Positions 1-7,196 of a stretch of DNA of 22,465 nt are shown in pieces. Position 1 is the first letter of the stretch. Each line of letters begins with the position of its first letter. Location of the stretch: assembly GCA_002493305.1 (NCBI GenBank), contig DKYJ01000013.1, positions 27,966-50,430 on the forward strand, given 5' to 3'. The position numbers were made by a program, and so were the translations under genes. This stretch comes from Clostridiales bacterium UBA7103 (GTDB lineage: Bacteria; Bacillota; Clostridia; Oscillospirales; Oscillospiraceae). The notes under the pieces were generated by a model. That model saw only the letters and a program-made list of their open reading frames with translations, was not told where the DNA came from and searched no databases.

Positions 1-1353
1 GTCGGCGTTGCCGATGATGCCCTCCCAGTCATCCTTAAACAGCGCCTTTAACTGGCTTATGTTTTGCAGGATGATGGTTGCCATGATGTTCCGGGAGCGC
101 ATGGTAGCTTGAAGTCTTGCATAACCATCCGGCAGGGCGACATTGGCAAACTCATCGAATATGAGCCGGACAGGTATCGGCAGCGGCCCCATGTGTACCT
201 TGTCCGCTTGGTAGTACAGTTCCTGAAACGCCTGCGTGTAAAGCATACCTACAAGGAAATTCAGGCTGTTGTCATTGCTGTCGGGGATAACGCAAAAGAT
301 GGCCTGTTTTCGCTCTCCCAGCTTTGAAAGCTCCAAGCTGTCCTCGTTGGTAATGCTCTGTATCTCCGGCAGAGTAAAAGACGCGAGACGAACAGCGGCA
401 CTCACCAAAATGCTTTTCGCGGTCTTGCCGGCGGCTTGCTTGAATACCCGGTATTGCCGCAGAGCGATATGGTTCGGGTCATCTTCCTCCAAGGCTTCAA
501 ACAGCAGGTCAAGGGGAGATTTGTAGTCCTCATCGTCCTCTTTGGCTGCTCCGTACTCGATCATTGTCAGCAGCATTTCCATGGTCTGCTCCTCCGGCGG
601 CGCTTCATGGAGCAGGTACAGCATGAGGGCAGCGTCAAGAGCTGTTTCGGACTTTTCCCAGAACGGGTCGTTCTGGCTGGCGTTCTTGGGCGTGGTGTTC
701 TGGATGAAGTTATTTATGAGCCTAAACACATCGCTGTCCTTACGGATATACCGAAAGGGGTTGTAGCTGTCACTGTGGGCCGGGTCGATTAGGTCAAAAA
801 CCTTTACAACATACCCTTGCTGGAGCAGAAAAGGAGCGACAGCCCGGACAAGCTCGCCCTTGGGGTCGGTGGCAATAAAGCTGGCGTTGGCAAGCAGCAA
901 ATTTGGCTTTACCACATACCGGGTCTTGCCTGAGCCGCTGCCGCCCACGATGATCTGAAGTAAGTTTCGCATATGCAGCCGTCCGTTGAGGCTCATGCTC
1001 AAGTGCTTGGTGAGGATCGCGTTATTGCTGGGGTCTTTGTCGCTGTATTTCTTATTCAGTTCATGGACATTGCCCCATTTGGCAGAGCCGTGCTCCTCGC
1101 CTGGCCTACGGTTTTGCCGGGTGAAATAGTACAGGGCGATCCCGCCTGCGTACACAGCGAGGGAGATGAGAATAAATTTCGGGGTATACGCTGTCCGGCG
1201 AATGTCCCCTAACCTTGCGTCTGTCACAAGCGGTAAAAGCGCAAACAAGGTCATGCCCTCCTCATAGACGCTGGCGGCAGCAAGGGCAAAGTATATGATC
1301 AGAAGCGAAAACAGCGCCCACATTGGGGCGCTGTCGTTGAAGGATTTTTTCAT
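1..1353 (-). CDS. VirD4/TraG-type coupling ATPase (PcfC-like), C-terminal part outside the window
   Basis: This is a type IV coupling protein, the hexameric membrane ATPase that links the relaxase-DNA complex to the conjugation channel. About 451 residues are visible and the frame is still open at base 1. Two N-terminal membrane segments lie near residues 8-30 and 64-85. A Walker A motif GGSGSGKTR follows, with its lysine at residue 143. A Walker B-like RLIFDEFANV has its Asp-Glu at residues 400-401. The ATG at 1353 overlaps the TGA of pcfB by four bases (ATGA), so translation is probably coupled. Family members are usually about 550-600 residues, so roughly the last quarter is missing. The pcfB-pcfC order matches pCF10 and Tn1549-like elements. 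Confidence 0.93.
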   Translation of the reverse strand, partial: MKKSFNDSAPMWALFSLLIIYFALAAASVYEEGMTLFALLPLVTDARLGDIRRTAYTPKFILISLAVYAGGIALYYFTRQNRRPGEEHGSAKWGNVHELNKKYSDKDPSNNAILTKHLSMSLNGRLHMRNLLQIIVGGSGSGKTRYVVKPNLLLANASFIATDPKGELVRAVAPFLLQQGYVVKVFDLIDPAHSDSYNPFRYIRKDSDVFRLINNFIQNTTPKNASQNDPFWEKSETALDAALMLYLLHEAPPEEQTMEMLLTMIEYGAAKEDDEDYKSPLDLLFEALEEDDPNHIALRQYRVFKQAAGKTAKSILVSAAVRLASFTLPEIQSITNEDSLELSKLGERKQAIFCVIPDSNDNSLNFLVGMLYTQAFQELYYQADKVHMGPLPIPVRLIFDEFANVALPDGYARLQATMRSRNIMATIILQNISQLKALFKDDWEGIIGNAD

Positions 1354-1913
1354 CGTGCCTTACCCTTGTTCCGGCTTCTATTCTGGGCGTTGACCTTCTC
1401 TGCCACCGCTTTCAGCGCCTCCAGTTTCTCCCGGACGGAGGGCTTTTCATTCGTCCGCTGTTGATTCAAGCCATTCCCGCGCCCGTCTGAGGATCTCTCT
1501 TGTGGAGCACGGGACGGAGCTTTTTTTGACGGCGCTACCTCCCTCCCCGGTACGCCATAGCCCATGGCCTCCAGTACGGCGTTGAGCTGGGCAGCGTAAT
1601 TGGCATTGGAGATGATATGCACGACCTCCGAATTCTCATTTTTTGCCGCCGCATACAGAACGCCGAAGCGTTTTGCCGTTTTCTCAAATTGGGATAAGTC
1701 AATGCTTTTAATGGGGATGACCACTGATTCCACATTCTCCCGGTTCAGCCGGTCTACGCCCACTTTGCCGACTATCTTGTAATTGTTCTTCACCATAGCC
1801 GCCAGCAAAGCGGCTGTATTCACAATGCCCTTGCCGGACAGCTTGGCAGCCAGTTCCGCCACCTGCAAGCCCTCCTTGACCAGCAGGTCAGCGACTTCAC
1901 CGCTCACTTCCAT
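1350..1913 (-). CDS. pcfB: PcfB family protein (DUF3801), conjugation accessory protein
   Basis: This 187-residue protein has a conserved N-terminal domain (about residues 1-125, with the stretch ending in NAVLEAMGYGVPG) typical of the PcfB/DUF3801 family. A basic, low-complexity tail rich in Lys, Arg, Ser and Pro follows. Members sit directly upstream of the coupling protein in Gram-positive conjugative elements and are thought to help dock the relaxosome onto it. The ATG at 1913 has an AAGGAAG ribosome site about nine bases upstream. It overlaps the end of the relaxase gene by 17 bases, and its stop overlaps the virD4 start, so all three are one translationally coupled unit. No catalytic motif is visible. 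Family recognition is good; the docking role comes from known relatives. Confidence 0.85.
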   Translation of the reverse strand: MEVSGEVADLLVKEGLQVAELAAKLSGKGIVNTAALLAAMVKNNYKIVGKVGVDRLNRENVESVVIPIKSIDLSQFEKTAKRFGVLYAAAKNENSEVVHIISNANYAAQLNAVLEAMGYGVPGREVAPSKKAPSRAPQERSSDGRGNGLNQQRTNEKPSVREKLEALKAVAEKVNAQNRSRNKGKAR

Positions 1914-3204
1914 GTTGTTTCACTTCCTTTTTCTTGGATTTGTTTTTGCCCAGCGTTTCCGTCTGCCAGGTAAGCTGTATATGCTCCTGAACATGCGGTA
2001 TATACGCAGAGATGTTTTGGCAGCATCTCATCTCTCGGCGCATAGGACGCAGGGCAAGGTTTATGTCGCTTATCTCAGTACTCACATCTTCGCCCCGCCG
2101 CTTCCGGCGGTACAGGTCTCTGCGGGAAAAAACAAGAGAGTCGATTTCCGCTTGCAGAGCGTCCGCAAGCATGGATAATTGACTCTCGTTTTCTATTCTG
2201 TATTTTTGCAGCAGGGCAAACTGCCGCTTATATTGGTCGAGCTTTCTGACCTCTGCACGGACATTGAATGGAACATTCTTCCGTTTGACCTGCTTCGGCG
2301 GAGACAGCAAATAAAGGTAGTGCAGATACAATCGGCGTAAACCAGACAGCTTTTGCTTTTCCCGGTTTTCTGGAGATCTGCGTTTGACTCTGTACCTGCC
2401 TTTGGGAAGATATGCGGGGGCTGTCATTGCCGGCACTGGCTGTATCATCTCGGTACGACTCCTATTCAGCCGCTGGCGTAACTCTGCCTCAGTATATCCC
2501 TCGCCCAAACTGTCCAGCCGGATAAAGCGCTCACTTCCGGGCGGCTTCACTGCGGTGTGTTTCACCTTGGGGCCACGCTTGATAGTGTAGCCCTGTTTTT
2601 CCAGTGCGGAAAAGAAGGTCTGCATGGAGATCGCCCCAGCAAGAGTAGCGTCTATGTCCTGTCGTATAAGCCCGCGCACAGTAGGCTTGCCTTTCCTCTC
2701 CGCGTGCCACTCGGCATACTGTTTCCCTTTGCCTTTCGTCTCAATGACGGACAAGCCGTTTTCCCGGCTGATGGCATTGGAAGTTTCTCGGATGTCGTGG
2801 AAATATGCCTTGAAGTCGCTGCGGAACATCTTCCCGTCCACACAGGAGACAGAGTTGAACACGATGTGCGAATGGATATGCTCATGGTCTGTATGGGTGG
2901 CAACAACGGCTTCAAAGCGGTCTCCGATCAGCCGCCGGGCAAACTCCACGCTGAGCCGCTGCGCCTGCTCCGCTGTCACCTCGCCTGGGGCATAGGAGTG
3001 GATGATGTGATAGCCCTGCACCGGGCGGGCTTCCTTATCCCAGCGGCGCTTGGTATCCAGCATATCCCGGCAGGCGGTTTCCAACTGGCAGTTGATAGCG
3101 GTGCATAGCAACTGCTCTCCGACCCTTGTCTTTGCGGGATTCAGAGCGTAGTTTATACGCCTGTCCAGCCGGGCATGGATGGTGATGATCTTGTCATAGG
3201 CCAT
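1897..3204 (-). CDS. MobA/VirD2-type relaxase
   Basis: This is the DNA-nicking transesterase that cuts oriT and leads the strand into the recipient. It has 435 residues from the ATG at 3204. That start has AAAGGA about seven bases upstream and overlaps the mobC stop by one base (TAATG). An upstream in-frame start at 3231 lacks this support. The N-terminal relaxase domain (about residues 1-190) shows the candidate motif I tyrosine in INYALNPAKT (residue 19). It also shows the metal-binding three-His motif HTDHEHIHSH (residues 104-113), followed by IVFNS. The C-terminal half is basic (RYRVKRRSPENREKQK) and probably helical, with a lysine-rich end. The length is typical for relaxases of clostridial Tn1549-like elements. 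Confidence 0.93.
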   Translation of the reverse strand: MAYDKIITIHARLDRRINYALNPAKTRVGEQLLCTAINCQLETACRDMLDTKRRWDKEARPVQGYHIIHSYAPGEVTAEQAQRLSVEFARRLIGDRFEAVVATHTDHEHIHSHIVFNSVSCVDGKMFRSDFKAYFHDIRETSNAISRENGLSVIETKGKGKQYAEWHAERKGKPTVRGLIRQDIDATLAGAISMQTFFSALEKQGYTIKRGPKVKHTAVKPPGSERFIRLDSLGEGYTEAELRQRLNRSRTEMIQPVPAMTAPAYLPKGRYRVKRRSPENREKQKLSGLRRLYLHYLYLLSPPKQVKRKNVPFNVRAEVRKLDQYKRQFALLQKYRIENESQLSMLADALQAEIDSLVFSRRDLYRRKRRGEDVSTEISDINLALRPMRREMRCCQNISAYIPHVQEHIQLTWQTETLGKNKSKKKEVKQHGSER

Positions 3205-3512
3205 TACAATGTGTCCTTTACCAGCCGCCATGCCTTGTTTGCAAGGACAGCGGCCTCCACGATCTCGGCCTCATGGATGCTCTTTTTAGCGTTTGCCCAG
3301 TGAGCGATCTGGTTGATGTTGTTGCCGATTGCCGCCAGCTCCCGCAGCAGCGCAGTGTACTGATCGGGCGGTCGTGGGCGGAGCTGCATTCCAGCAACAA
3401 GGTTGCGGATAAATTGGTCAATGCCCATGCCCGCAAGCTGAGCCTGAGATTTTAGGTGTTTATACTCCGACTCGTTCATCCATACGCTTACATGTCGTGA
3501 TCTTTTACGCAT
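3204..3512 (-). CDS. mobC: MobC-like relaxosome accessory protein
   Basis: This small protein (102 residues) has an N-terminal ribbon-helix-helix-like segment, RKRSRHVSVWMNESEY. It carries the MobC family signature ELAAIGNNINQIAHWAN at about residues 69-85. MobC proteins bind oriT and help the relaxase open the nick region. The start is taken at the ATG at 3512 because GAAGG lies just upstream. A longer in-frame version from 3659 would run through the palindromic leader and has no ribosome site. The gene is first in the mobC-relaxase-pcfB-virD4 unit and is preceded by a parS-like palindrome and the hairpin-rich putative oriT. Confidence 0.9.
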   Translation of the reverse strand: MRKRSRHVSVWMNESEYKHLKSQAQLAGMGIDQFIRNLVAGMQLRPRPPDQYTALLRELAAIGNNINQIAHWANAKKSIHEAEIVEAAVLANKAWRLVKDTL

Positions 3513-3530
3513 AGCACCTTCTTTCATAAT

Positions 3531-3578
3531 GAAAATGCGTTTCACCGTGAGACACATTTCACAGCAAAACGCATTTTC
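3531..3578. promoter_or_regulatory. parS-like palindrome, copy 1 (mobC leader)
   Basis: GTTTCACCGTGAGAC at 3539-3553 is a near-perfect 15-bp palindrome. It is embedded in a larger inverted repeat with 12-bp arms at 3531-3542 and 3567-3578 (GAAAATGCGTTT and its complement). It lies between the putative oriT and the mobC start. The same composite, with outer AAATGCG/CGCATTT arms spanning 44 bp, recurs as copy 4; copy 2 has a 42-bp span with one end mismatch. It resembles the Spo0J parS site with one extra central base, so a ParB-type or repressor binding site is inferred. Confidence 0.7.
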
Positions 3579-3591
3579 GCGTTCGTGGGGG

Positions 3592-3660
3592 GTTAGGGGG
3601 TATACCCCTAACAGGGGCGTTTGGTGTGCTACCAAATGCCATACTTGCAGGGACAGCAAC
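3592..3660. other. putative origin of transfer (oriT)
   Basis: This sits in the 176-bp non-coding gap upstream of mobC. It has two adjacent hairpins. The first is GTTAGGGG / CCCCTAAC (3592-3599 and 3605-3612), which contains the perfect palindrome GGGGTATACCCC at 3597-3608. The second is GGCGTTTGGT / ACCAAATGCC (3616-3625 and 3631-3640), with one G/T mismatch and a 5-base loop. The sequence ATACTTGCAGGG follows immediately. Inverted repeats beside a short conserved nick region, upstream of mobC and the relaxase gene, are the usual oriT layout. The nick position and strand cannot be fixed by eye. From 3661 to 3688 no further structure is seen. Confidence 0.55.
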
Positions 3661-3688
3661 GCAGGAAATCAAATGACAATCAACCTGA

Positions 3689-5743
3689 TTATTCAACAAG
3701 TGATAAGTATTCTTTCTTCTTCTTATCAATCTGAGCCATTTTTTCCTTTTCAAGTCGTTTTCTAAATAGTTTTATAGCCCAAAAATTATCGGTACAGAAC
3801 GGCCATGCTCCCTGCACCATTGTTACAACGGTTATTATTAATAAAGTGTAACTAATTTCCCCATTTATTCCTTTTATATTGCAGTAAATTTGTACACATG
3901 AAGAAGCAACGAACGCCGCAGCAACAAGCAATGCGATTAATTTGATAATTACGCATCCGAAACGATCATATTTTTTAAACTTAGTATTCACTTCCGTCTC
4001 TGCGCGAACACATGCCGAATTTCTCTTCTCGTTAATCCGTGTTCTTTCAGCACTCTCTGCATCTTGCTTTCCTTTTTCAACACCTTCTTCAAAACTCTTT
4101 GCCCTCATTCGCTCCCGAATTTCAAAAATAGTTTCTTCGTGAACTTCTTTAGGGTTACCGTGAGTTATGTTCATTAGCTCTTTTTTTGCATACTGGTCTA
4201 TGCGCAAGAGAGTAGCATCATCTTCCGTTAGTTCGCCTCGGTTCTCCAGCGTGTTAACATGGCTGAAATAAACATTCATTATTTCTTGACTTGGCGTAAT
4301 AACAGCTAAAACATTTTCTAGTAACCTCATTTTAGGTAAATTGTTGTTACTTTTAAAGTCTTTTAACCATGCAATAACGCATAGATCGCTATCTGATAAT
4401 GCAATTGGAAATCCTGGGTTAAAATGCTGTTCAGCAAGATACTTTCTGGTCGCGGAAACCAAAACAGTGTTTTTTGTAACGAACACTGCTTTGCACTTTT
4501 CAATATAGTTGAGCTCTTTTCCGCCCCGAATCCGACTAATTGCATTTATTGCCCGAATATCATCTGGCAATGTGTCCAAATTGTAGTTTGGGTTTATTTT
4601 TTTGACATATGATTCTATCTCGTCATCATTTAGTAATCCAGCTACTTTATTTGATGCACCTACTTGCTCAAGCAATTTTGCCGGGTCAACAGCTTCAATA
4701 CCAAAATTATTGAAAAGTTTTTTGGTGAAAGTGCGCAATTCGGCATCAACATGAGATGAAGGGTATGAAAGTTTATCAAAATACTCTAAAGTAACTGTCG
4801 AAGCCTTTCTCGTCTCTTGATTTTTTGAATTTTTATAAGCATTAAGAATGCTTTCTACTTCTTCAATATTGTAAGTGAAGCATGCTAAATTTGCGCCGCT
4901 TTTTCTCAAATTTTTTACCATTTCTTGTGCACTATCATTTTCCGGATCCGATTTATATCCCAGTAATGCAAGCAAGACTGCCGTATCTATGTAAAATGTA
5001 ACATCCTTGAATGTTGAAGTAGTAATATCAGGATTCTCTGCCTGCAAATAAATTGCAGTCGTAACGAAATACCCTTTTACAAGCTCAACAATGTAGTCCA
5101 TATATATGGACTTTTTCTCGTTTTGCTCCAAAATGTATTTTGCGATAAAGTACTCCATCTCGTTATCTTTGCTCATTATTCGATTGAGATCGTCAACAGA
5201 GATAAGAACTGAATTACCATTCGCCTCAAAAAAAGAAAGAAGGTTTTTTTCTGCTTCTGCCTGTGAATAATTTGTGCGTCCACGCACATTATTGTCGTTT
5301 AAATATTTTGATAACGACATTGTGACAGCATCTGATTTTACTTTACAATCTGTTCTCCGACTGTTAAAATTTTCAATTAAGTTATCCAATGAGGTTTTCA
5401 GATAATAACTTTTATTTTTTCTCTCAACAACATTCGCATGAGAGGCTTTGCCAGACACTCGTGTAAGTACTTTGTTTACAATTGCAGGTTGAAATGATCT
5501 GTATCCAAATTCATCAACCATGCGCTCACAAACTTTTCCTACATCAATAGCTTCACCGACTTTAGTAGTAATTCCAACCGCATAAAGTATAAATGGGGAA
5601 ATTAGTTCGAGAATATCCTGTCGCTTAGATTCCCAGAGCGCATATAACATGGCAAGGCTGATTATTGTATTTCTGTTCATGATATCAATCCTTAGAATCG
5701 TTTTTGTGTTCCTGATTCTACCATATTTTTTGCTCATATACAA
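3689..5743 (-). CDS. PIN-like, membrane-anchored protein of unknown function, copy 1
   Basis: This 684-residue protein is not recognised as a named family. It starts with N-terminal helical domains (about residues 20-240, with MNRNTIISLAMLYALW strongly conserved in copy 2). A PIN-nuclease-like core follows: FYIDTAVLLALL (Asp253), YNIEEVESIL (Glu295-296), AVFVTKNTVLVSA (419-431) and FPIALSDSDLCVIAWL (Asp451, Asp453). A charged coiled-coil-like stretch (540-592) comes next. Two membrane segments (about 597-620 and 633-650) and a Lys-rich tail end the protein. The start is probably the TTG at 5743, with GAGG seven bases upstream; an ATG at 5737 is the alternative. The gene is AT-rich, unlike its neighbours, and splits the ardC-mobC interval. 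Copy 2 at 15633-17681 is about 60% identical by eye and almost gap-free. A nuclease or defence role is inference only. In the third PIN position, Asn (KN) stands where Asp is usual. Confidence 0.8.
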   Translation of the reverse strand: MYMSKKYGRIRNTKTILRIDIMNRNTIISLAMLYALWESKRQDILELISPFILYAVGITTKVGEAIDVGKVCERMVDEFGYRSFQPAIVNKVLTRVSGKASHANVVERKNKSYYLKTSLDNLIENFNSRRTDCKVKSDAVTMSLSKYLNDNNVRGRTNYSQAEAEKNLLSFFEANGNSVLISVDDLNRIMSKDNEMEYFIAKYILEQNEKKSIYMDYIVELVKGYFVTTAIYLQAENPDITTSTFKDVTFYIDTAVLLALLGYKSDPENDSAQEMVKNLRKSGANLACFTYNIEEVESILNAYKNSKNQETRKASTVTLEYFDKLSYPSSHVDAELRTFTKKLFNNFGIEAVDPAKLLEQVGASNKVAGLLNDDEIESYVKKINPNYNLDTLPDDIRAINAISRIRGGKELNYIEKCKAVFVTKNTVLVSATRKYLAEQHFNPGFPIALSDSDLCVIAWLKDFKSNNNLPKMRLLENVLAVITPSQEIMNVYFSHVNTLENRGELTEDDATLLRIDQYAKKELMNITHGNPKEVHEETIFEIRERMRAKSFEEGVEKGKQDAESAERTRINEKRNSACVRAETEVNTKFKKYDRFGCVIIKLIALLVAAAFVASSCVQIYCNIKGINGEISYTLLIITVVTMVQGAWPFCTDNFWAIKLFRKRLEKEKMAQIDKKKKEYLSLVE

Positions 5744-5799
5744 TACACTACCTCATAGCTTGGTAAGATTTATTGCTTAAATTAACCTTAATACTACTA

Positions 5800-6798
5800 T
5801 TATCGAACAATAAAATCCATCGAAAAATGCGTACTTTGTAAATGTGTCTCACGGTGAGACGCATTGCTGTCGGCCTTTTCTATTGTTGGGCGGGATATCT
5901 CCGGGCAAGCTTTTTCAATCCTGTCGATCATCTCCGCCGCAGTTTTGCTGATGCACTCCAACGATGCTTTTAGCTCGTCCAGCTCCTTGCCGCTGCTCCA
6001 GCCGGTCACATAGGGGAAGGAGTAGTCCGAGGTGTCTATCCCAAAGTGCTGGCAGACCACATAGGCAATGCTCTCGGCCTCCACCTCATGGGTATGTTTA
6101 TCCTTTTCAGGTCTGCCAATTATTTTTCCGTCCTTTACAGGCAAAGCGTGGAGTTTAGCATGTACTGTCTCGTGGATCAGCGTTTTGAGAGTCTGCACCT
6201 GACTCATGCCTTCGTTAATATATATCTTCTGCTCAAGGTGGTTATAGCAGCCCTTGGCTGCCGTTGCCGGACGGTACTCCACAGGTACAGGTGAGAGGGC
6301 TTCTATGGCGGAAAACATCGCGTCAAAGTTTGGAACATCACCTGTTAGCTCATCCACGCCATAAGAGGGCAGCTCTTTCCCCTCGGTCTGGCTCACATCA
6401 AAGACATAGGCGATGCGAAAGCTCTGGTAACTAACAAAGACAGGCTCTTTCTCCGCTAATCCATCCGGCCCTATAATGGGCTGCTGGGTGTCCGGGTCGA
6501 GCCTGTCTTGTTTTACAAGCTTGCTTCTTTGTACGGGAGCAATGATTTGGATGCCATGCTCTCCCTTTTTCACCGTGCGGCCAAACTGCTTTTTCCATGT
6601 GGTGTAGCCCGCCACCATACTGGCCTCCGGGTATTGCATGAGGATAAGCAGCACATTGCCAAAGCTGTACTGATGGAATTTGGACATGGCCTTTAGATAG
6701 ACCGTGTATCTCTCGCTTTCAAAGACTCCCTTTACCCCGGCTTCTAACTTATCTGTAAGAGCCTTTACCTTTTCTCTGGTTTCAGCGCTGGGCTTCAT
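5800..6798 (-). CDS. ArdC-like ssDNA-binding protein with zinc-metallopeptidase domain
   Basis: ArdC proteins bind single-stranded DNA and protect incoming conjugative DNA from restriction. The N-terminal ArdC domain (about residues 5-140) contains FGNVLLILMQYPEA and GYTTWKKQFGRTVKKGEHGI, typical of the family. The C-terminal half has an ImmA/IrrE-like zinc site, HETVH at 209-213, with a third ligand probably in EVEAESIAY (around Glu242). The ATG at 6798 gives 332 residues and overlaps the upstream DUF3846 gene by 17 bases. An in-frame TTG at 6885 would add a Ser/Arg-rich leader and overlap by 104 bases; it is less likely but not excluded, since the 6798 start has only a weak ribosome site. 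The last 20 or so codons run through a parS-like palindrome, so the original C-terminus may have been changed. Confidence 0.85.
   Translation of the reverse strand: MKPSAETREKVKALTDKLEAGVKGVFESERYTVYLKAMSKFHQYSFGNVLLILMQYPEASMVAGYTTWKKQFGRTVKKGEHGIQIIAPVQRSKLVKQDRLDPDTQQPIIGPDGLAEKEPVFVSYQSFRIAYVFDVSQTEGKELPSYGVDELTGDVPNFDAMFSAIEALSPVPVEYRPATAAKGCYNHLEQKIYINEGMSQVQTLKTLIHETVHAKLHALPVKDGKIIGRPEKDKHTHEVEAESIAYVVCQHFGIDTSDYSFPYVTGWSSGKELDELKASLECISKTAAEMIDRIEKACPEISRPTIEKADSNASHRETHLQSTHFSMDFIVR
5825..5866. promoter_or_regulatory. parS-like palindrome, copy 2 (inside the ardC 3' end)
   Basis: GTCTCACGGTGAGAC at 5846-5860 is a 15-bp palindrome, symmetric apart from its single central base. The outer AAATGCG at 5825-5831 repeats the layout of copies 1 and 4, but in the opposite orientation to copy 1 and with a span shorter by 2 bp. 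It lies within the last codons of the ardC-like gene. Together with copy 1 it brackets the PIN-like gene and the putative oriT as an imperfect inverted repeat of about 45 bp. Confidence 0.65.
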
Positions 6799-7192
6799 CT
6801 CTATGAGGGTCTTTTTGCTGCCCCGGCTTTGGCTTCGGCTCGGCCTTGAACTTGAGTGTGACTGGCTCGTTTCCTCTCGCACCAATAAGCAGCTCCGCGT
6901 TTTTGAACTTCTCCTTGTACTTCTGCATCAGTTCCGGGGGAAGAGAGGTGAAGCTTTCTTCTCCAAGACCGCAGACGAAAAAAGTCCCGAACACGCCGCC
7001 ATAGCCTCCCTCCACGCTGCGGTTGAAAGGCATTTTATACAGCAGAGCCTCATCATTACAGACAATGGCAACAGGGTCTTTGTAAGGGTAAATCGCGTCA
7101 ATTATGCCACCCACAACGGCCTGCATCTCATGCAGGCCGTTGATCTCTTTTTCATAGGGCAGATAGCCTGGTTCTACAACAAGCACATTCAT
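6782..7192 (-). CDS. DUF3846 domain protein
   Basis: This 136-residue protein has the DUF3846 pattern: an N-terminal VLVVEPG, then LQAVVGG-like LHEMQAVVGGIIDAIYPY, then VCNDEALLYKMPFNR, then GTFFVCGL and FTSLPPELMQKYKEKF. A low-complexity Lys/Pro tail (about residues 112-136) follows. The family is common in conjugative elements and phages of Firmicutes and has no established biochemical function. The ATG at 7192 has GAGGT about eight bases upstream. Only four bases separate it from the parB stop, and its 3' end overlaps the ardC-like gene, so the three are cotranscribed. No catalytic residues can be named. Confidence 0.85.
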   Translation of the reverse strand: MNVLVVEPGYLPYEKEINGLHEMQAVVGGIIDAIYPYKDPVAIVCNDEALLYKMPFNRSVEGGYGGVFGTFFVCGLGEESFTSLPPELMQKYKEKFKNAELLIGARGNEPVTLKFKAEPKPKPGQQKDPHRDEAQR

Positions 7193-7196
7193 GGCT

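Noticed and set aside
64..1212. Several plus-strand frames of 74-118 residues
   Set aside because: They lie opposite the VirD4-type gene, whose Walker motifs and membrane segments are clear, and none has a recognisable domain or ribosome site.
2559..2566. Half-site of the parS-like palindrome (GTTTCACC)
   Set aside because: There is no second half, and it lies inside the relaxase coding sequence. Similar half-sites at 6568-6577 and 21952-21962 are also within genes and asymmetric.
5800..6885. Longer ArdC-like protein starting at TTG 6885
   Set aside because: It would overlap the DUF3846 gene by 104 bases and add a Ser/Arg-rich leader not typical of the family. The ATG at 6798 fits the domain start better, although its ribosome site is weak.
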